From assembly GCF_026163695.1 (NCBI RefSeq), contig NZ_JAOTID010000001.1:496001-560000 (forward strand): a DNA stretch of 64,000 nt. The letters run 5' to 3'. The translations under genes and the position numbers were made by a program. Shown in pieces: positions 1 to 8,479 of the stretch; the stretch's first letter is position 1; the number at the start of each line of letters is the position of its first letter. The notes under the pieces are model-generated. The model had not been told where the DNA came from and made no database searches. It saw nothing but the letters and a program-made list of their open reading frames with translations. The stretch comes from Shumkonia mesophila. GTDB taxonomy: Bacteria > Pseudomonadota > Alphaproteobacteria > Rhodospirillales > Shumkoniaceae.

Positions 1-1
1 G

Positions 2-826
2 ACCCCACGCGAACACCTGGCCCGCCTCGGCGGTCTTGCCGACGACGACATCGATCTCGCCGAAGCGGCCCTGACGTTGGCCGCGCTGGAGAGGCCGCGC
101 GTCTCGCTCGAGCCTTATCGCCGCCACCTCGGCAAGGTGACCGCCGAGGCCGGCGCCTATGCCGCCGCCGCCCGCCTGGAGCTGGACGTCAAGGGGCGGG
201 CCGAGGCCCTGGCCCACATCATCGGCCGGCGCTACGGCTACGGTTGCGACGCCGAGAGCTACAACGACCTCGACGCGGCCAACCTGATGCGGGTGATCGA
301 CAACCGCCGCGGTCTGCCGGTGGTGCTGGGCATCCTTTACATCCACGTGGCGCGCCGGCTCGGCTGGACCGTGACCGGCCTCGACTTCCCGTCGCGCTTC
401 CTGGTCCGCCTGGAGCACGACGGCCGGCGGCTGATCCTCGACCCGGCCGACGGCGGCGTGGCGCTCGACCCGACGGCGCTGCGCGCCCTGCTGAAGACGG
501 TCGCCGGCAACGACGCCGAGCTGACCCCGGACCACTACCGGCCGGCCGGCAACCGCGCCATCCTTTATCGCATGCAGAACAACATCAAGGTGCGCCTCTT
601 GAAGGACGGCAAACTCGAGGAGGCGCTGCGCGTCATCGAGGCGATGGCGCTTTTCGCCCCCGCCATGCCCGAGTTGTGGCGCGAGGCCGGGCTGATCAAC
701 GCCCGTCTCGACAACCTTCGCGCCGCCGTCGCCGCGCTCGAGGAGTTCCTTCGGCGCGGCAGCGGAGACCCCGAGCGCCACAAGGCCACCGCGCTGTTGC
801 AGGAACTGCGCGGCCGCCTCAACTGA
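2..826 (+). CDS. SirB1-family transglutaminase-like/TPR protein (5' end outside window)
   Basis: The frame is already open at the left edge (it reads TPREHLARLGGL), so the gene starts upstream; 274 residues are visible. The first two thirds resemble the transglutaminase-like region of SirB1/YchA proteins (NRRGLPVVLGILYIHVA, then RLILDPADGG). The C-terminal third is TPR-like helices (LEEALRVIEAMALFAPAMPE). A TTG at 77 could serve as a start but would remove conserved upstream residues, so I treat the gene as partial. The biochemical role of the family is unsettled. It lies 36 bp before gshB on the same strand and may be cotranscribed with it. Confidence 0.85.
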   Translation, partial: TPREHLARLGGLADDDIDLAEAALTLAALERPRVSLEPYRRHLGKVTAEAGAYAAAARLELDVKGRAEALAHIIGRRYGYGCDAESYNDLDAANLMRVIDNRRGLPVVLGILYIHVARRLGWTVTGLDFPSRFLVRLEHDGRRLILDPADGGVALDPTALRALLKTVAGNDAELTPDHYRPAGNRAILYRMQNNIKVRLLKDGKLEEALRVIEAMALFAPAMPELWREAGLINARLDNLRAAVAALEEFLRRGSGDPERHKATALLQELRGRLN

Positions 827-862
827 ACCCCGGACCCCCCCCTTTTACCGCCGAGGACGCCC

Positions 863-1819
863 ATGGCCCTGACCGTCGCCATCCAGATGGACCCGATCGC
901 CGGCATCAATATCGATGCCGACAGCACCTTCGCGCTGGCCCTCGAAGCGCAACGGCGCGGGCACAGGCTGTTCTACTACCTGCCCGCCGACCTCGCCTAC
1001 GGGGCCGGACGGCTGATGGCCTTCGCCCGCCCGCTGACAGTGCGTCGCGAGCGGGGCAACCACTTCACCCTCGGCGAAGCGGTCGACTTCGATCTCGGCG
1101 CCGAGGCCGACGTCGTGCTGCTGCGCCAGGACCCGCCGTTCGATCTCGCCTACATCACCACCACTCACCTGCTGGAGCTGATCCACCCCCGCACCTTGGT
1201 GGTCAACGATCCGGCCCAGGTCCGCAATGCCCCCGAGAAGCTGCTGATGCTGCGCTTCCCCGAGCTGCTGCCGCCGACGCTGATCACCCGCGAGCGGGCC
1301 CGCATCAAGGCCTTCCGTGCCGAGCACGGCGACATCGTCGTCAAGCCGCTCTACGGCAACGGCGGCTTCGGCGTCTTTCACCTCAAGCCCGAGGACGACA
1401 ACCTGAATTCGCTGCTCGAGATGTTCGAGGGGCTGTCGCGCGAGCCGGTCATGGTGCAGCGCTACATCCCCGAGGTGCGCCAGGGCGACAAGCGCGTCAT
1501 CCTGGTCGACGGCGAGCCGGCCGGCGTACTGCTGCGCGTGCCGCAGGCCGGCGAGGCGCGATCCAACCTCCACGTCGGCGGCACCGGCGTGAGGGCGGCC
1601 CTCACCCCCCGCGACCGCGAGATCTGCGCGGCCATCGGTCCGACGCTCAGGGAAATGGGCCTGATCTTCGTCGGCATCGACGTCATCGGCGACTATCTCA
1701 CCGAAATCAACGTCACCTCTCCGACCGGCATCCAGGAGATCGGCCGCTTCGACGGCACCTCCATCGAGGCGCTGATCTGGGACGCCATCGAGCGCCGGCG
1801 GGCGGCGGCACGGAGATAG
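863..1819 (+). CDS. gshB: Glutathione synthetase
   Basis: ATP-grasp ligase of 318 residues, the usual GshB length. It joins gamma-glutamylcysteine and glycine, the second step of cytosolic glutathione synthesis. The N-terminal substrate domain starts [20 protein letters not shown], with the family's LRQDPPFD further on. The ATP-grasp part shows [14 protein letters not shown] and the metal-binding end EINVTSPTG. The ATG at 863 lies just before the conserved N-terminus. It is the last gene before a convergent diguanylate cyclase, whose stop is 6 bp away. Confidence 0.97.
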   Translation: MALTVAIQMDPIAGINIDADSTFALALEAQRRGHRLFYYLPADLAYGAGRLMAFARPLTVRRERGNHFTLGEAVDFDLGAEADVVLLRQDPPFDLAYITTTHLLELIHPRTLVVNDPAQVRNAPEKLLMLRFPELLPPTLITRERARIKAFRAEHGDIVVKPLYGNGGFGVFHLKPEDDNLNSLLEMFEGLSREPVMVQRYIPEVRQGDKRVILVDGEPAGVLLRVPQAGEARSNLHVGGTGVRAALTPRDREICAAIGPTLREMGLIFVGIDVIGDYLTEINVTSPTGIQEIGRFDGTSIEALIWDAIERRRAAARR

Positions 1820-1825
1820 ACGCCC

Positions 1826-3265
1826 CTACGCCGCCTGCTTCACCCGATTGCGGCCGGCGGCCTTGGCGGCGTAAAGGGCGATGTCGCAGCGCTTGACGAG
1901 GTCGCCCTGCCGCTCGCCCGGGCGTAGCTCGGCGATGCCCAGGCTGACGGTGACGCGGATTTCATCGCGCCCATAGGTGACCGGCCGGTTCTCGACGGCA
2001 AGCCGGATCTTCTCGCCCAGTTCGAGGGCCTTTTCGGCACCGCAGTCGGGCAGCAGGAACAGGAATTCCTCGCCCCCCCAGCGGCAGATGACATCGGTTT
2101 CGCGGATGCATTCGCGCGCCGTCTCGGCCACCGCCTGGAGCACCAGGTCGCCGGCCTGGTGACCGTAATCGTCGTTGACCTGCTTGAACTGGTCGAGATC
2201 GCACATCATCACCGATATCGTGCCGTCCCGCCGCTTCGCCGATTTCAGCACCTGGTCGAACATGAGGTCGAAAACCTGGCGGTTGGCCGCCCCGGTCAGC
2301 GGATCGGTGGTCGCCATCTCCTCCAGGCGGCGCTGATAGCCGCTGAGGGTGAAGTTGGCGACGAACAGCACGACGCCGGTGATGGCGAGACAGACCAGCA
2401 GGTTGCCGAACAGCGTGTGGAGGATGCGCGACTGCGCCAGGTCCTCCACCTGCTCGACCAGCAGGTACCACTGGAACTCGGGGACCAGCCGGCTGTTGAG
2501 GAAGACCGTCTCGCCGTTCCGCTTGTAGGTGAAGGAGCCGCTGGGGGTGGCCAGGATCTGGGTGGCCAGCGCGGCCAGCCCGGGGGTGTCGCGCAAATTG
2601 GCGGGGCCGTCGTAGCTGGAGCCGCGCAGGGTGACGTTGCCCTGGCGATCGGTGAAATAGATGCGCCGGCCATAGCGGTTCTGGTAGGTCTCCAGCAGCT
2701 TTTTCACCGCCGACACCGACAGCCCGACCCCGGTGGCGCCGATGTACCGGCCGGCGTAGTCGCGGACGCGGTAGTTGATGAAGATGGTGATGGCGTCCTG
2801 GTGGGCCTCGTCGGTGTCGACGTTGACCTCGTACTCCTCGCTCATCGCCCGCACGCGGAAGTACCAGGCGTCGCGCGGGTTCTCCTCGTCGACCTCGCGG
2901 CGCATGCCGTCGGTGTAATAGTAGAAGCGCGTTCTGTCGGACACGAAGAAGCTTGTCACGGCATCGTAGCGATCCTTGATTTCCTTGAGGTAGCGGACGA
3001 TCCGGTCGGGGTTTTGCTCGCCGTCCAGCGTCCAGTCGCGCACGAAGGTGTCCTGGGCCATCAGCGAAGAGATGAAGATGGGCCGAAGCAGGTCCTGCTG
3101 GATTTCCGAATAGATGTTGTCGCTGGTCAGCGGCAGCGTGCTTTCGGCGATTTGTTCGGTCAGCGAATCGTGGGCGACGAAATAGCTGACGAAACTCGTG
3201 GCGAGAAAGCCGACGGCCAGCAGGACGTTGAGCGTGGCGATGAACTGTTTCTTCTTTGATAACAT
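1826..3265 (-). CDS. Membrane-bound sensor diguanylate cyclase (Cache-like + GGDEF)
   Basis: 479 residues. A transmembrane helix (about 9-30) is followed by a periplasmic sensor region (about 35-280) containing RDAWYFR and YIGATGVGLSV, typical of Cache/PDC folds. A second helix lies at about 285-308 and a C-terminal GGDEF domain at about 318-479. The active-site loop is GGEEF (397-401), preceded by an intact inhibitory-site motif RETD (388-391). It should therefore make cyclic di-GMP and be product-inhibited. The ligand is unknown. It is divergent from a second GGDEF gene starting at 3509. Confidence 0.93.
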   Translation of the reverse strand: MLSKKKQFIATLNVLLAVGFLATSFVSYFVAHDSLTEQIAESTLPLTSDNIYSEIQQDLLRPIFISSLMAQDTFVRDWTLDGEQNPDRIVRYLKEIKDRYDAVTSFFVSDRTRFYYYTDGMRREVDEENPRDAWYFRVRAMSEEYEVNVDTDEAHQDAITIFINYRVRDYAGRYIGATGVGLSVSAVKKLLETYQNRYGRRIYFTDRQGNVTLRGSSYDGPANLRDTPGLAALATQILATPSGSFTYKRNGETVFLNSRLVPEFQWYLLVEQVEDLAQSRILHTLFGNLLVCLAITGVVLFVANFTLSGYQRRLEEMATTDPLTGAANRQVFDLMFDQVLKSAKRRDGTISVMMCDLDQFKQVNDDYGHQAGDLVLQAVAETARECIRETDVICRWGGEEFLFLLPDCGAEKALELGEKIRLAVENRPVTYGRDEIRVTVSLGIAELRPGERQGDLVKRCDIALYAAKAAGRNRVKQAA

Positions 3266-3508
3266 GATGTTGTCGTATCCACACTCAAGATGCCGGACGC
3301 CGTCGCCGCATTTCGATGACGTGGCGTTTCCGCCCGGTTGGCCGGCACATTAGCAAACCCTGTACGCCCTGACCATTTCTCGCTTGCCGGTGGCCGGTCG
3401 CGGCGTGCGCTTTTTGGTGCCTCGTTCGGCAGGCGGTGCTATGTCTGGGCCTCTTTTCCGCCGCGACGCCGGAGTGGACGACGTCTTGCGGCAAGACCCC
3501 GTCCTCGC

Positions 3509-4657
3509 ATGATCCAACTCGACATCCGCACCCTTTTTTTCATTTCGACCCTGACGATGGTATTCATGGCCATCGCCATGGTCGTGCTGTGGCGAACCAT
3601 TCCGCACGAGCGGGCCTGCCGTCCCTGGGCGCTGGGCGCTGCCCTGGTCGCCGCCGGTTTTTTGTTGATCTGGCTGCGCGGGCTCATCCCCGACTTTTTC
3701 TCGATCGTCGTGGCCAACGTGGTGTTCGTCGCCGGATACGGCCTGGCGGTCGTCGGCGTCAACGCCTTCACCGGGCGGCGGGGCAGCGTCGGCTGGGTGG
3801 CCGTCGCGACCCTCGCGATGTTCGCCTCTTCGCTCTATTTCACCTATGGGGCGGAGAACATCGGCGCCCGCGTCGTCGTCATCTCCGCCCTGCTCGGGGC
3901 CATGGCGCTGTGGTGCGCCGGCCGGCTGGTCGTCGGCGCGCCGCCCGGGATGCGCCTCACCCAGGGGCTGACCGCGGCGGTGTTCGTGCTGCACGGGGTT
4001 CCGCTTCTGATCCGCGCCGGGGCGGTCCTCGCCGACGGCACCATGGAAGGCCTGTTCGCGCCGAGCACGCTGCATGCCATCGTCTTCGTCGACGTCACCC
4101 TGGCCTCGCTCGGCCTCACCTTCGGGTTCGCGGCGATGACCTCCCGGCGCCTGCATCTCAATCTCGAGCGGCTGGCCAGCCACGACCCGCTGACCGGCCT
4201 GCTCAACCGCCACGCGCTCGAGGCCGCCATCGCGCGCGAGATGGCGCGCAGCGCCCGGCACCTCTATCCGCTGTCGGTCCTGGTCATGGACCTCGACCAC
4301 TTCAAGCGGGTCAACGACACCTACGGCCACGACGCCGGCGACGCCGTGCTCAAGGCCTTCGCCCGGACGGCGGCGGAGGCCTTGCGCCGCGACGACGTGC
4401 TGGGCCGCCAGGGCGGCGAGGAGTTCATGGCCCTGCTGCCCGGCTCCAACGGCGCCGCGGCCCGGCAGGTCGCCGAGCGCCTGCGCGCCGCCGTCGCCGC
4501 CCTTTCGGTCCCTCACGACGGGCGGACCATCGGGGTGACGGTCAGCATCGGGGTCGCCACCGCCGAGGACGGCGGATCGTGGCAGGCCGCCACGCGGACC
4601 GCCGACGCCGCCCTCTACGAAGCCAAGCGCAGCGGCCGCAACCGGGTGGTCGGCTGA
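3509..4657 (+). CDS. Multi-pass membrane diguanylate cyclase
   Basis: 382 residues. About six hydrophobic segments fill residues 8-210, followed by a GGDEF domain (about 220-382) with DPLTGLLNRHALEA, MDLDHFKRVNDTYGHDAGD, a GGEEF active site (302-306) and an inhibitory-site motif RRDD (293-296). It is predicted to be an active cyclic di-GMP synthase with an integral-membrane input domain. The open frame reaches back to 3338, but those residues are Arg/Pro-rich and unlike coding sequence. The ATG at 3509 (MIQLDIRTLFF) is the natural start, although no strong ribosome binding site precedes it. Confidence 0.9.
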   Translation: MIQLDIRTLFFISTLTMVFMAIAMVVLWRTIPHERACRPWALGAALVAAGFLLIWLRGLIPDFFSIVVANVVFVAGYGLAVVGVNAFTGRRGSVGWVAVATLAMFASSLYFTYGAENIGARVVVISALLGAMALWCAGRLVVGAPPGMRLTQGLTAAVFVLHGVPLLIRAGAVLADGTMEGLFAPSTLHAIVFVDVTLASLGLTFGFAAMTSRRLHLNLERLASHDPLTGLLNRHALEAAIAREMARSARHLYPLSVLVMDLDHFKRVNDTYGHDAGDAVLKAFARTAAEALRRDDVLGRQGGEEFMALLPGSNGAAARQVAERLRAAVAALSVPHDGRTIGVTVSIGVATAEDGGSWQAATRTADAALYEAKRSGRNRVVG

Positions 4658-4688
4658 GGCCGTTCCCTCGGCCTGCCCTCCGTCGAGG

Positions 4689-4823
4689 TTACTTCCCGTG
4701 CTTCCCGATCAGTTTGGTCAGGTCCTCGGTGTCCTTTTTCCGGTCCCTGATCGTCTTCTCCGCGTTCTTCCTGATGTCGCCGTCCCTCGAGTGCTTGAGA
4801 ACGGTTTCGGCCATGTCGATGGC
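4689..4823 (-). pseudogene. 3' remnant of a DUF305-family gene
   Basis: The minus-strand frame ending at TAA 4689 encodes about 44 residues beginning AIDMAETVLKHSRD and ending IGKHGK. This matches the C-terminal helix of DUF305 proteins, where a His-rich stretch precedes 'AIDMA' and the protein ends in a 'KEI..M..WL' helix. The His-rich first part and any signal peptide are missing: upstream of about 4823 the translation becomes unrelated Pro/Arg-rich sequence. I read it as a truncated gene end. The family assignment is from recall of the motif, not a search. Confidence 0.5.
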
Positions 4824-4957
4824 GGGACGTGGCGAGCGCAGCCATGGATAACTCGGAGGGGAACGCCGGTTCCGCGCGGGCACGCCGCCCCACCCGCAAC
4901 CGCGCGGGTGGAGCGGCAAAAGCCGGTATCGGCCGTGGCGCTCGACGGACCTGCCGT
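4824..4957. other. Gap between the DUF305 remnant and tctA, with one hairpin
   Basis: No gene is supported here. A GC-rich hairpin has arms 4885-4897 and 4904-4916 (13 bp, one mismatch, 6-base loop). It lies just past the tctA stop and may slow transcription, but neither strand has a T-run after it, so I do not call it a terminator. Confidence 0.3.
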
Positions 4958-6454
4958 TCAGGCCTGCTTCCGATGCGTCTTCTTGTGCCTTATCAGCCCG
5001 TAGGCCAGCGACATGAGGGCCAGGATCAGGAACGCCAGCGAGATCGGCTTCTGGTAGAAGATCTCCAGCGTGCCGTTGGAAATGGTGATGGCGTTCCGGT
5101 AGGACTCTTCGGTCATGCCGCCCAGGATCAGGGCCAGGACCAGGGGCGGGATGGGAACCGACAGCATGCTGAGAACATAGCCGGCCAGCGCGAAGATCGA
5201 AACCAGGATGAAATCGAAAGCGCTGTAGTTGAGGAAATAGGTCCCCATGTAGCCCATGCCGAGAATAAGCGGCAGCATGATGCGCGGCGGAATCTTGAGC
5301 AGCCGGACCAGCGGCACGGCCAACGGCAGGTTGATGATCAGCAGCATGACATTGCCGACCAGCATCGAGGCGATGACCCCCCACGCGATCTCGGGGTGCT
5401 GCTGGAAAAGGATCGGGCCGGGGCGGACGCCCAGCATCATGAGCGCGCCCAACATCACCGCGGTCGTCCCCGATCCGGGGATGCCCAGGGTCAACAGGGG
5501 GACCAGCGCGCCGCAGGAACAGGCGTTGTTGGCCGCCTCGGGGCCGGCCAGGCCTTCGATGGCCCCTTTGCCGAACTTCTCGGGATGCTTGCTGAAAGCC
5601 TTCTCCACCGCATAGGACATGAAGGTGGCGATGGTGCCGCCGGCGCCCGGCAGGACGCCGACCAGGAATCCCATCGGCGAAGCCCGCATCATGGGCATGA
5701 ACGATTGCTTGAACTCGGCCATCGTCACCCACACCTTGCCGATCTTCCTGTGATCGACGTCGAAGACGAAATCGAGCGTTTTATAGTTCTTGAAGACCTC
5801 GGAGACCGCATAGAGCCCGATCATGACGACGAGAAAGTCGATGCCGTCCTGCAGGTCGTTGATGCCCATGGTGAAGCGAATGGCGCCGGACTGGCCGTCG
5901 ATGCCGATGGTGGCCAGCATGAAGCCGAGCCCCATGGCCAGAAAGCCCTTGATGATGCTGCCTTCGGCGAGCGTGATCGTGGCGGTCAAGGCGAACAGCA
6001 TGAGCGAGAATTTTTCCGCCGGCCCGAATTGCAGGGCCGCCATGGCGACCGGTTCGGTCAGGAAGATGAGGAAAACCATGCCGATCATGCCGCCGACGAA
6101 GGACGCGATGGCCGAAATGGCCAAGGCCGTTCCCGCGCGGCCGCTCTTGGCCATGGGGTAGCCGTCGAAGCACGACACGATGGCCGACGCGTCGCCGGGG
6201 GTGTTGATCATGATCGAGGCGCGGGATCCTCCGAACATGGCGCCATAGTAAATGGCGCACATGGTGATGAGCGCGGTCCCGGGGTTCATCCCGTAGGTGA
6301 TCGGAATGAGGATGGCAACGCCGGTGGCCGGGCCGAGGCCGGGCAGCATGCCGATGATCGTTCCCAAAAGCCCGCCGATGAACACCCAAACGAGGTTGGA
6401 GGCTGTGACCGAGACGTCGAGGCCGAGCAGCAGATTATGAAAAATGGCGTCCAT
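4958..6454 (-). CDS. tctA: Tripartite tricarboxylate transporter, large permease TctA
   Basis: 498 residues, almost entirely hydrophobic with about 11-12 membrane segments, the normal TctA size. Family signatures are IGMLPGLGPATGVAI near the N-terminus and GVLPGAGGTIATFMSYAVEK in the middle. It is the large membrane subunit of a TTT transporter that imports carboxylates using an ion gradient and a periplasmic binding protein. The gene order on the minus strand is tctC-tctB-tctA, with 13 bp between tctB and tctA. The substrate cannot be read from sequence, and no TctDE two-component system is adjacent. Confidence 0.95.
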   Translation of the reverse strand: MDAIFHNLLLGLDVSVTASNLVWVFIGGLLGTIIGMLPGLGPATGVAILIPITYGMNPGTALITMCAIYYGAMFGGSRASIMINTPGDASAIVSCFDGYPMAKSGRAGTALAISAIASFVGGMIGMVFLIFLTEPVAMAALQFGPAEKFSLMLFALTATITLAEGSIIKGFLAMGLGFMLATIGIDGQSGAIRFTMGINDLQDGIDFLVVMIGLYAVSEVFKNYKTLDFVFDVDHRKIGKVWVTMAEFKQSFMPMMRASPMGFLVGVLPGAGGTIATFMSYAVEKAFSKHPEKFGKGAIEGLAGPEAANNACSCGALVPLLTLGIPGSGTTAVMLGALMMLGVRPGPILFQQHPEIAWGVIASMLVGNVMLLIINLPLAVPLVRLLKIPPRIMLPLILGMGYMGTYFLNYSAFDFILVSIFALAGYVLSMLSVPIPPLVLALILGGMTEESYRNAITISNGTLEIFYQKPISLAFLILALMSLAYGLIRHKKTHRKQA

Positions 6455-6467
6455 GGTTCATCCCCCG

Positions 6468-6953
6468 TCAGAATGGCAGAACGGCGCCAAGAATGCCCCG
6501 TGGAAGGCTGAGTTTCAGGAGCAGGGCGAAGGAGACGAAAGTGACGATGGGAAAGGCTGTCGCAATGATCAGGTTCTGTCTGTGTCGGCCGATGTTGATC
6601 AGCTCGCACACGAATATCATGAACAGGAAGGTGGCGATGAGGTACCCGAGGCCGTCGAGAACGAGCCCGTAGCAGATGCCCGCGGCCATCGTCAGCAGGA
6701 TGCGGACCCACACCCACCGGTCGGCGATGAAACCCCACGAGAAGGGCTGCCGGTTCTTGCTCAGGAATTCCTTCGCGAGCAACCAAAGGCCGCAACCGAT
6801 CACCAGCACGGCGATGATGTACGGGAAAACCCTAGGTCCGACCTGGTCGCCCGCCGCCGTGATGGGGATGGTCGTTGTTGAAATCAGATAGACGGACCCA
6901 ACAACGACCGAGAAGACACCCGTAATGGTGTCCTTCGTGAATCGGTTCTCCAT
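6468..6953 (-). CDS. tctB: Tripartite tricarboxylate transporter, small subunit TctB
   Basis: 161 residues with about four membrane helices, matching the small TctB subunit. The start at 6953 (MENRFTKDTITG) is chosen over an in-frame ATG 36 bases upstream because a GGGGAG Shine-Dalgarno sequence lies 8 bases before it. A conserved VGPRVFPYIIAVL segment is present. TctB pairs with the large permease TctA, encoded just downstream. Confidence 0.9.
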   Translation of the reverse strand: MENRFTKDTITGVFSVVVGSVYLISTTTIPITAAGDQVGPRVFPYIIAVLVIGCGLWLLAKEFLSKNRQPFSWGFIADRWVWVRILLTMAAGICYGLVLDGLGYLIATFLFMIFVCELINIGRHRQNLIIATAFPIVTFVSFALLLKLSLPRGILGAVLPF

Positions 6954-7053
6954 TCTCGACACTCCCCGTATGTCTGTGTCCGCCCACATCGTCGGGGCAG
7001 GACGGGCTTCTGCCCCGTCCTGCCGGCCGACAAACGGAATGACCTTTACTTGC

Positions 7054-8043
7054 TTATTTGACGAGACCGACGTCCTTCAGGCTGGTCTTCATCAACGTGT
7101 CCTGGTCCGCGAGGAACTTCGTGTACTCCTTGGCGGGCTGGAAATAGGATTCCCAGTTGAGGTTCTTGAGGGTCTTCTTCCAGGTCTCCGTCTTCACCAT
7201 CTTGGCCACGGTGTCCGACCAGAACTTCTGCTGTTCGGCCGACAGGCCCGGCGCCGCCTGGAGGCCGCGCCAGTGCGGGAACACGAAGTCGACGCCCTGT
7301 TCCTTCCAGGTCGCAACGTTGGGAATCTCGGCGACCCGCTCGGGCGAACTGACGCCCAAGAGACGGATGTTGCCGGCCTTAACCTGCTCCATGACCTCGG
7401 CCATGCTGATGGTGATGGCCTTGATGTGGCCACCCAGCAGGGCGGGGATCTGTTCGGCCGCGGTGTTGGGGTAGACCACGAACTTGATGGCCTTGGGATC
7501 GGCGCCGAAGGCTTTGGTCAGCGTCAGGAACTGGATGTGGTCGTCGTTGCCCAGCGCCGGGCCGACGCCGACGTGCATGCTGCCGGGGTCTTTCTTCATG
7601 GCCTCGAAGAACGATTTCCCGTCTTTCCACGGCGCATCGGCCTTGACCGCCACGACTTCCCACTCGGTCATCAGGTTGGCGACCATGAAGAAGTCCTTGA
7701 AGGTCAGTTCGCTCTTGCCGAGGATGTTGTTCTGCAGGATGAGCGGCGAGTTGGCGGCAAGGAATTCGCCCTGCCCCGACTTGCCCTTGAGGTACGTCCA
7801 TCCCGAGGCGCCGCCGCCACCCGGCTTGTTGGTGACGAGAACCGGCTGATCCACCAGCTTCTCTTCGGTCAGCGACTTCTGGACGGCGCGGGCCAGCAGA
7901 TCCCATCCGCCACCCGGCCCGGCCGGCGCGATGATCTCGATCGGCCGTTGGGGTTTCCAGTCTGCCGCCATAGCCATGCCCGAGGCATCGAGCATCAGAA
8001 CCGATGCCGCCAGGCTACTGAACAATGTCCGTTTGACGTTCAT
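7054..8043 (-). CDS. tctC: Tripartite tricarboxylate transporter substrate-binding protein
   Basis: 329 residues with an export signal (about 1-27, cleavage near AMA/ADW), then the TctC/Bug fold beginning RPIEIIAPAGPGGGWD and including NKPGGGGASG. This is the periplasmic receptor that hands a carboxylate to TctAB. A strong Shine-Dalgarno (GAGGAGGGA) lies 7 bases before the ATG. It is the first gene of the tctCBA unit. The ligand is undetermined, since family members bind many different carboxylates. Confidence 0.95.
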   Translation of the reverse strand: MNVKRTLFSSLAASVLMLDASGMAMAADWKPQRPIEIIAPAGPGGGWDLLARAVQKSLTEEKLVDQPVLVTNKPGGGGASGWTYLKGKSGQGEFLAANSPLILQNNILGKSELTFKDFFMVANLMTEWEVVAVKADAPWKDGKSFFEAMKKDPGSMHVGVGPALGNDDHIQFLTLTKAFGADPKAIKFVVYPNTAAEQIPALLGGHIKAITISMAEVMEQVKAGNIRLLGVSSPERVAEIPNVATWKEQGVDFVFPHWRGLQAAPGLSAEQQKFWSDTVAKMVKTETWKKTLKNLNWESYFQPAKEYTKFLADQDTLMKTSLKDVGLVK

Positions 8044-8479
8044 TTGGTCTCCCTCCTCGCTAAGTGTGCTCTCGTCGAAATGTTGCCGAAACAGAAAACC
8101 GCCGCGCGACGAGGCCCCCGGCGGCCTAACGCTAGGTCGAACTCGTGTTGGCGCAGGCGTCGACGCCGCCCGGCATCGACGTTACTTCCGTCCGCTTCGC
8201 GAAAAGCCTGGCGGGCCATCCAGAGGGGATGCCGCCGCCCGATCGGCGATGGCGGGGACGCCGGAAAGGACGCCGGAACGCGCCGTCAATAGGTCCATGA
8301 TGTCGATCCCTGTCATTGGCCGCCCTTATTCCGAGGCGGTTCCATTGGCGCGAGTATAACAGCCGAACCTGTCATCATCCTGTCGCGGCGACGGGCCCCG
8401 GTCTTCCCCAAACGCGAATTCCCCTGGCCTTTGTCGCCCGTCCCGGCTAGAACGGAAGGGCAACACTGGGAGTTTTCGC
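8044..8479. other. 436-bp gene-free interval between tctC and comM
   Basis: No coding sequence is supported on either strand. It must hold the promoters of the divergent tctC and comM genes. A TATAAC hexamer at 8355-8360 could be a -10 element for comM, but no convincing -35 is spaced to fit. A short direct repeat (GGACGCCGGAA) occurs near 8258-8280. No hairpin stands out. Confidence 0.4.

Noticed and set aside
3338-3508. N-terminal extension of the second diguanylate cyclase
   Set aside because: Arg/Pro-rich sequence with no membrane or signal character; the ATG at 3509 starts directly before the first membrane helix.
4829-6511. Plus-strand open frame of 560 codons opposite tctA
   Set aside because: It is the antisense shadow of a membrane permease, with an abnormal Gln/His/Asp-rich product.
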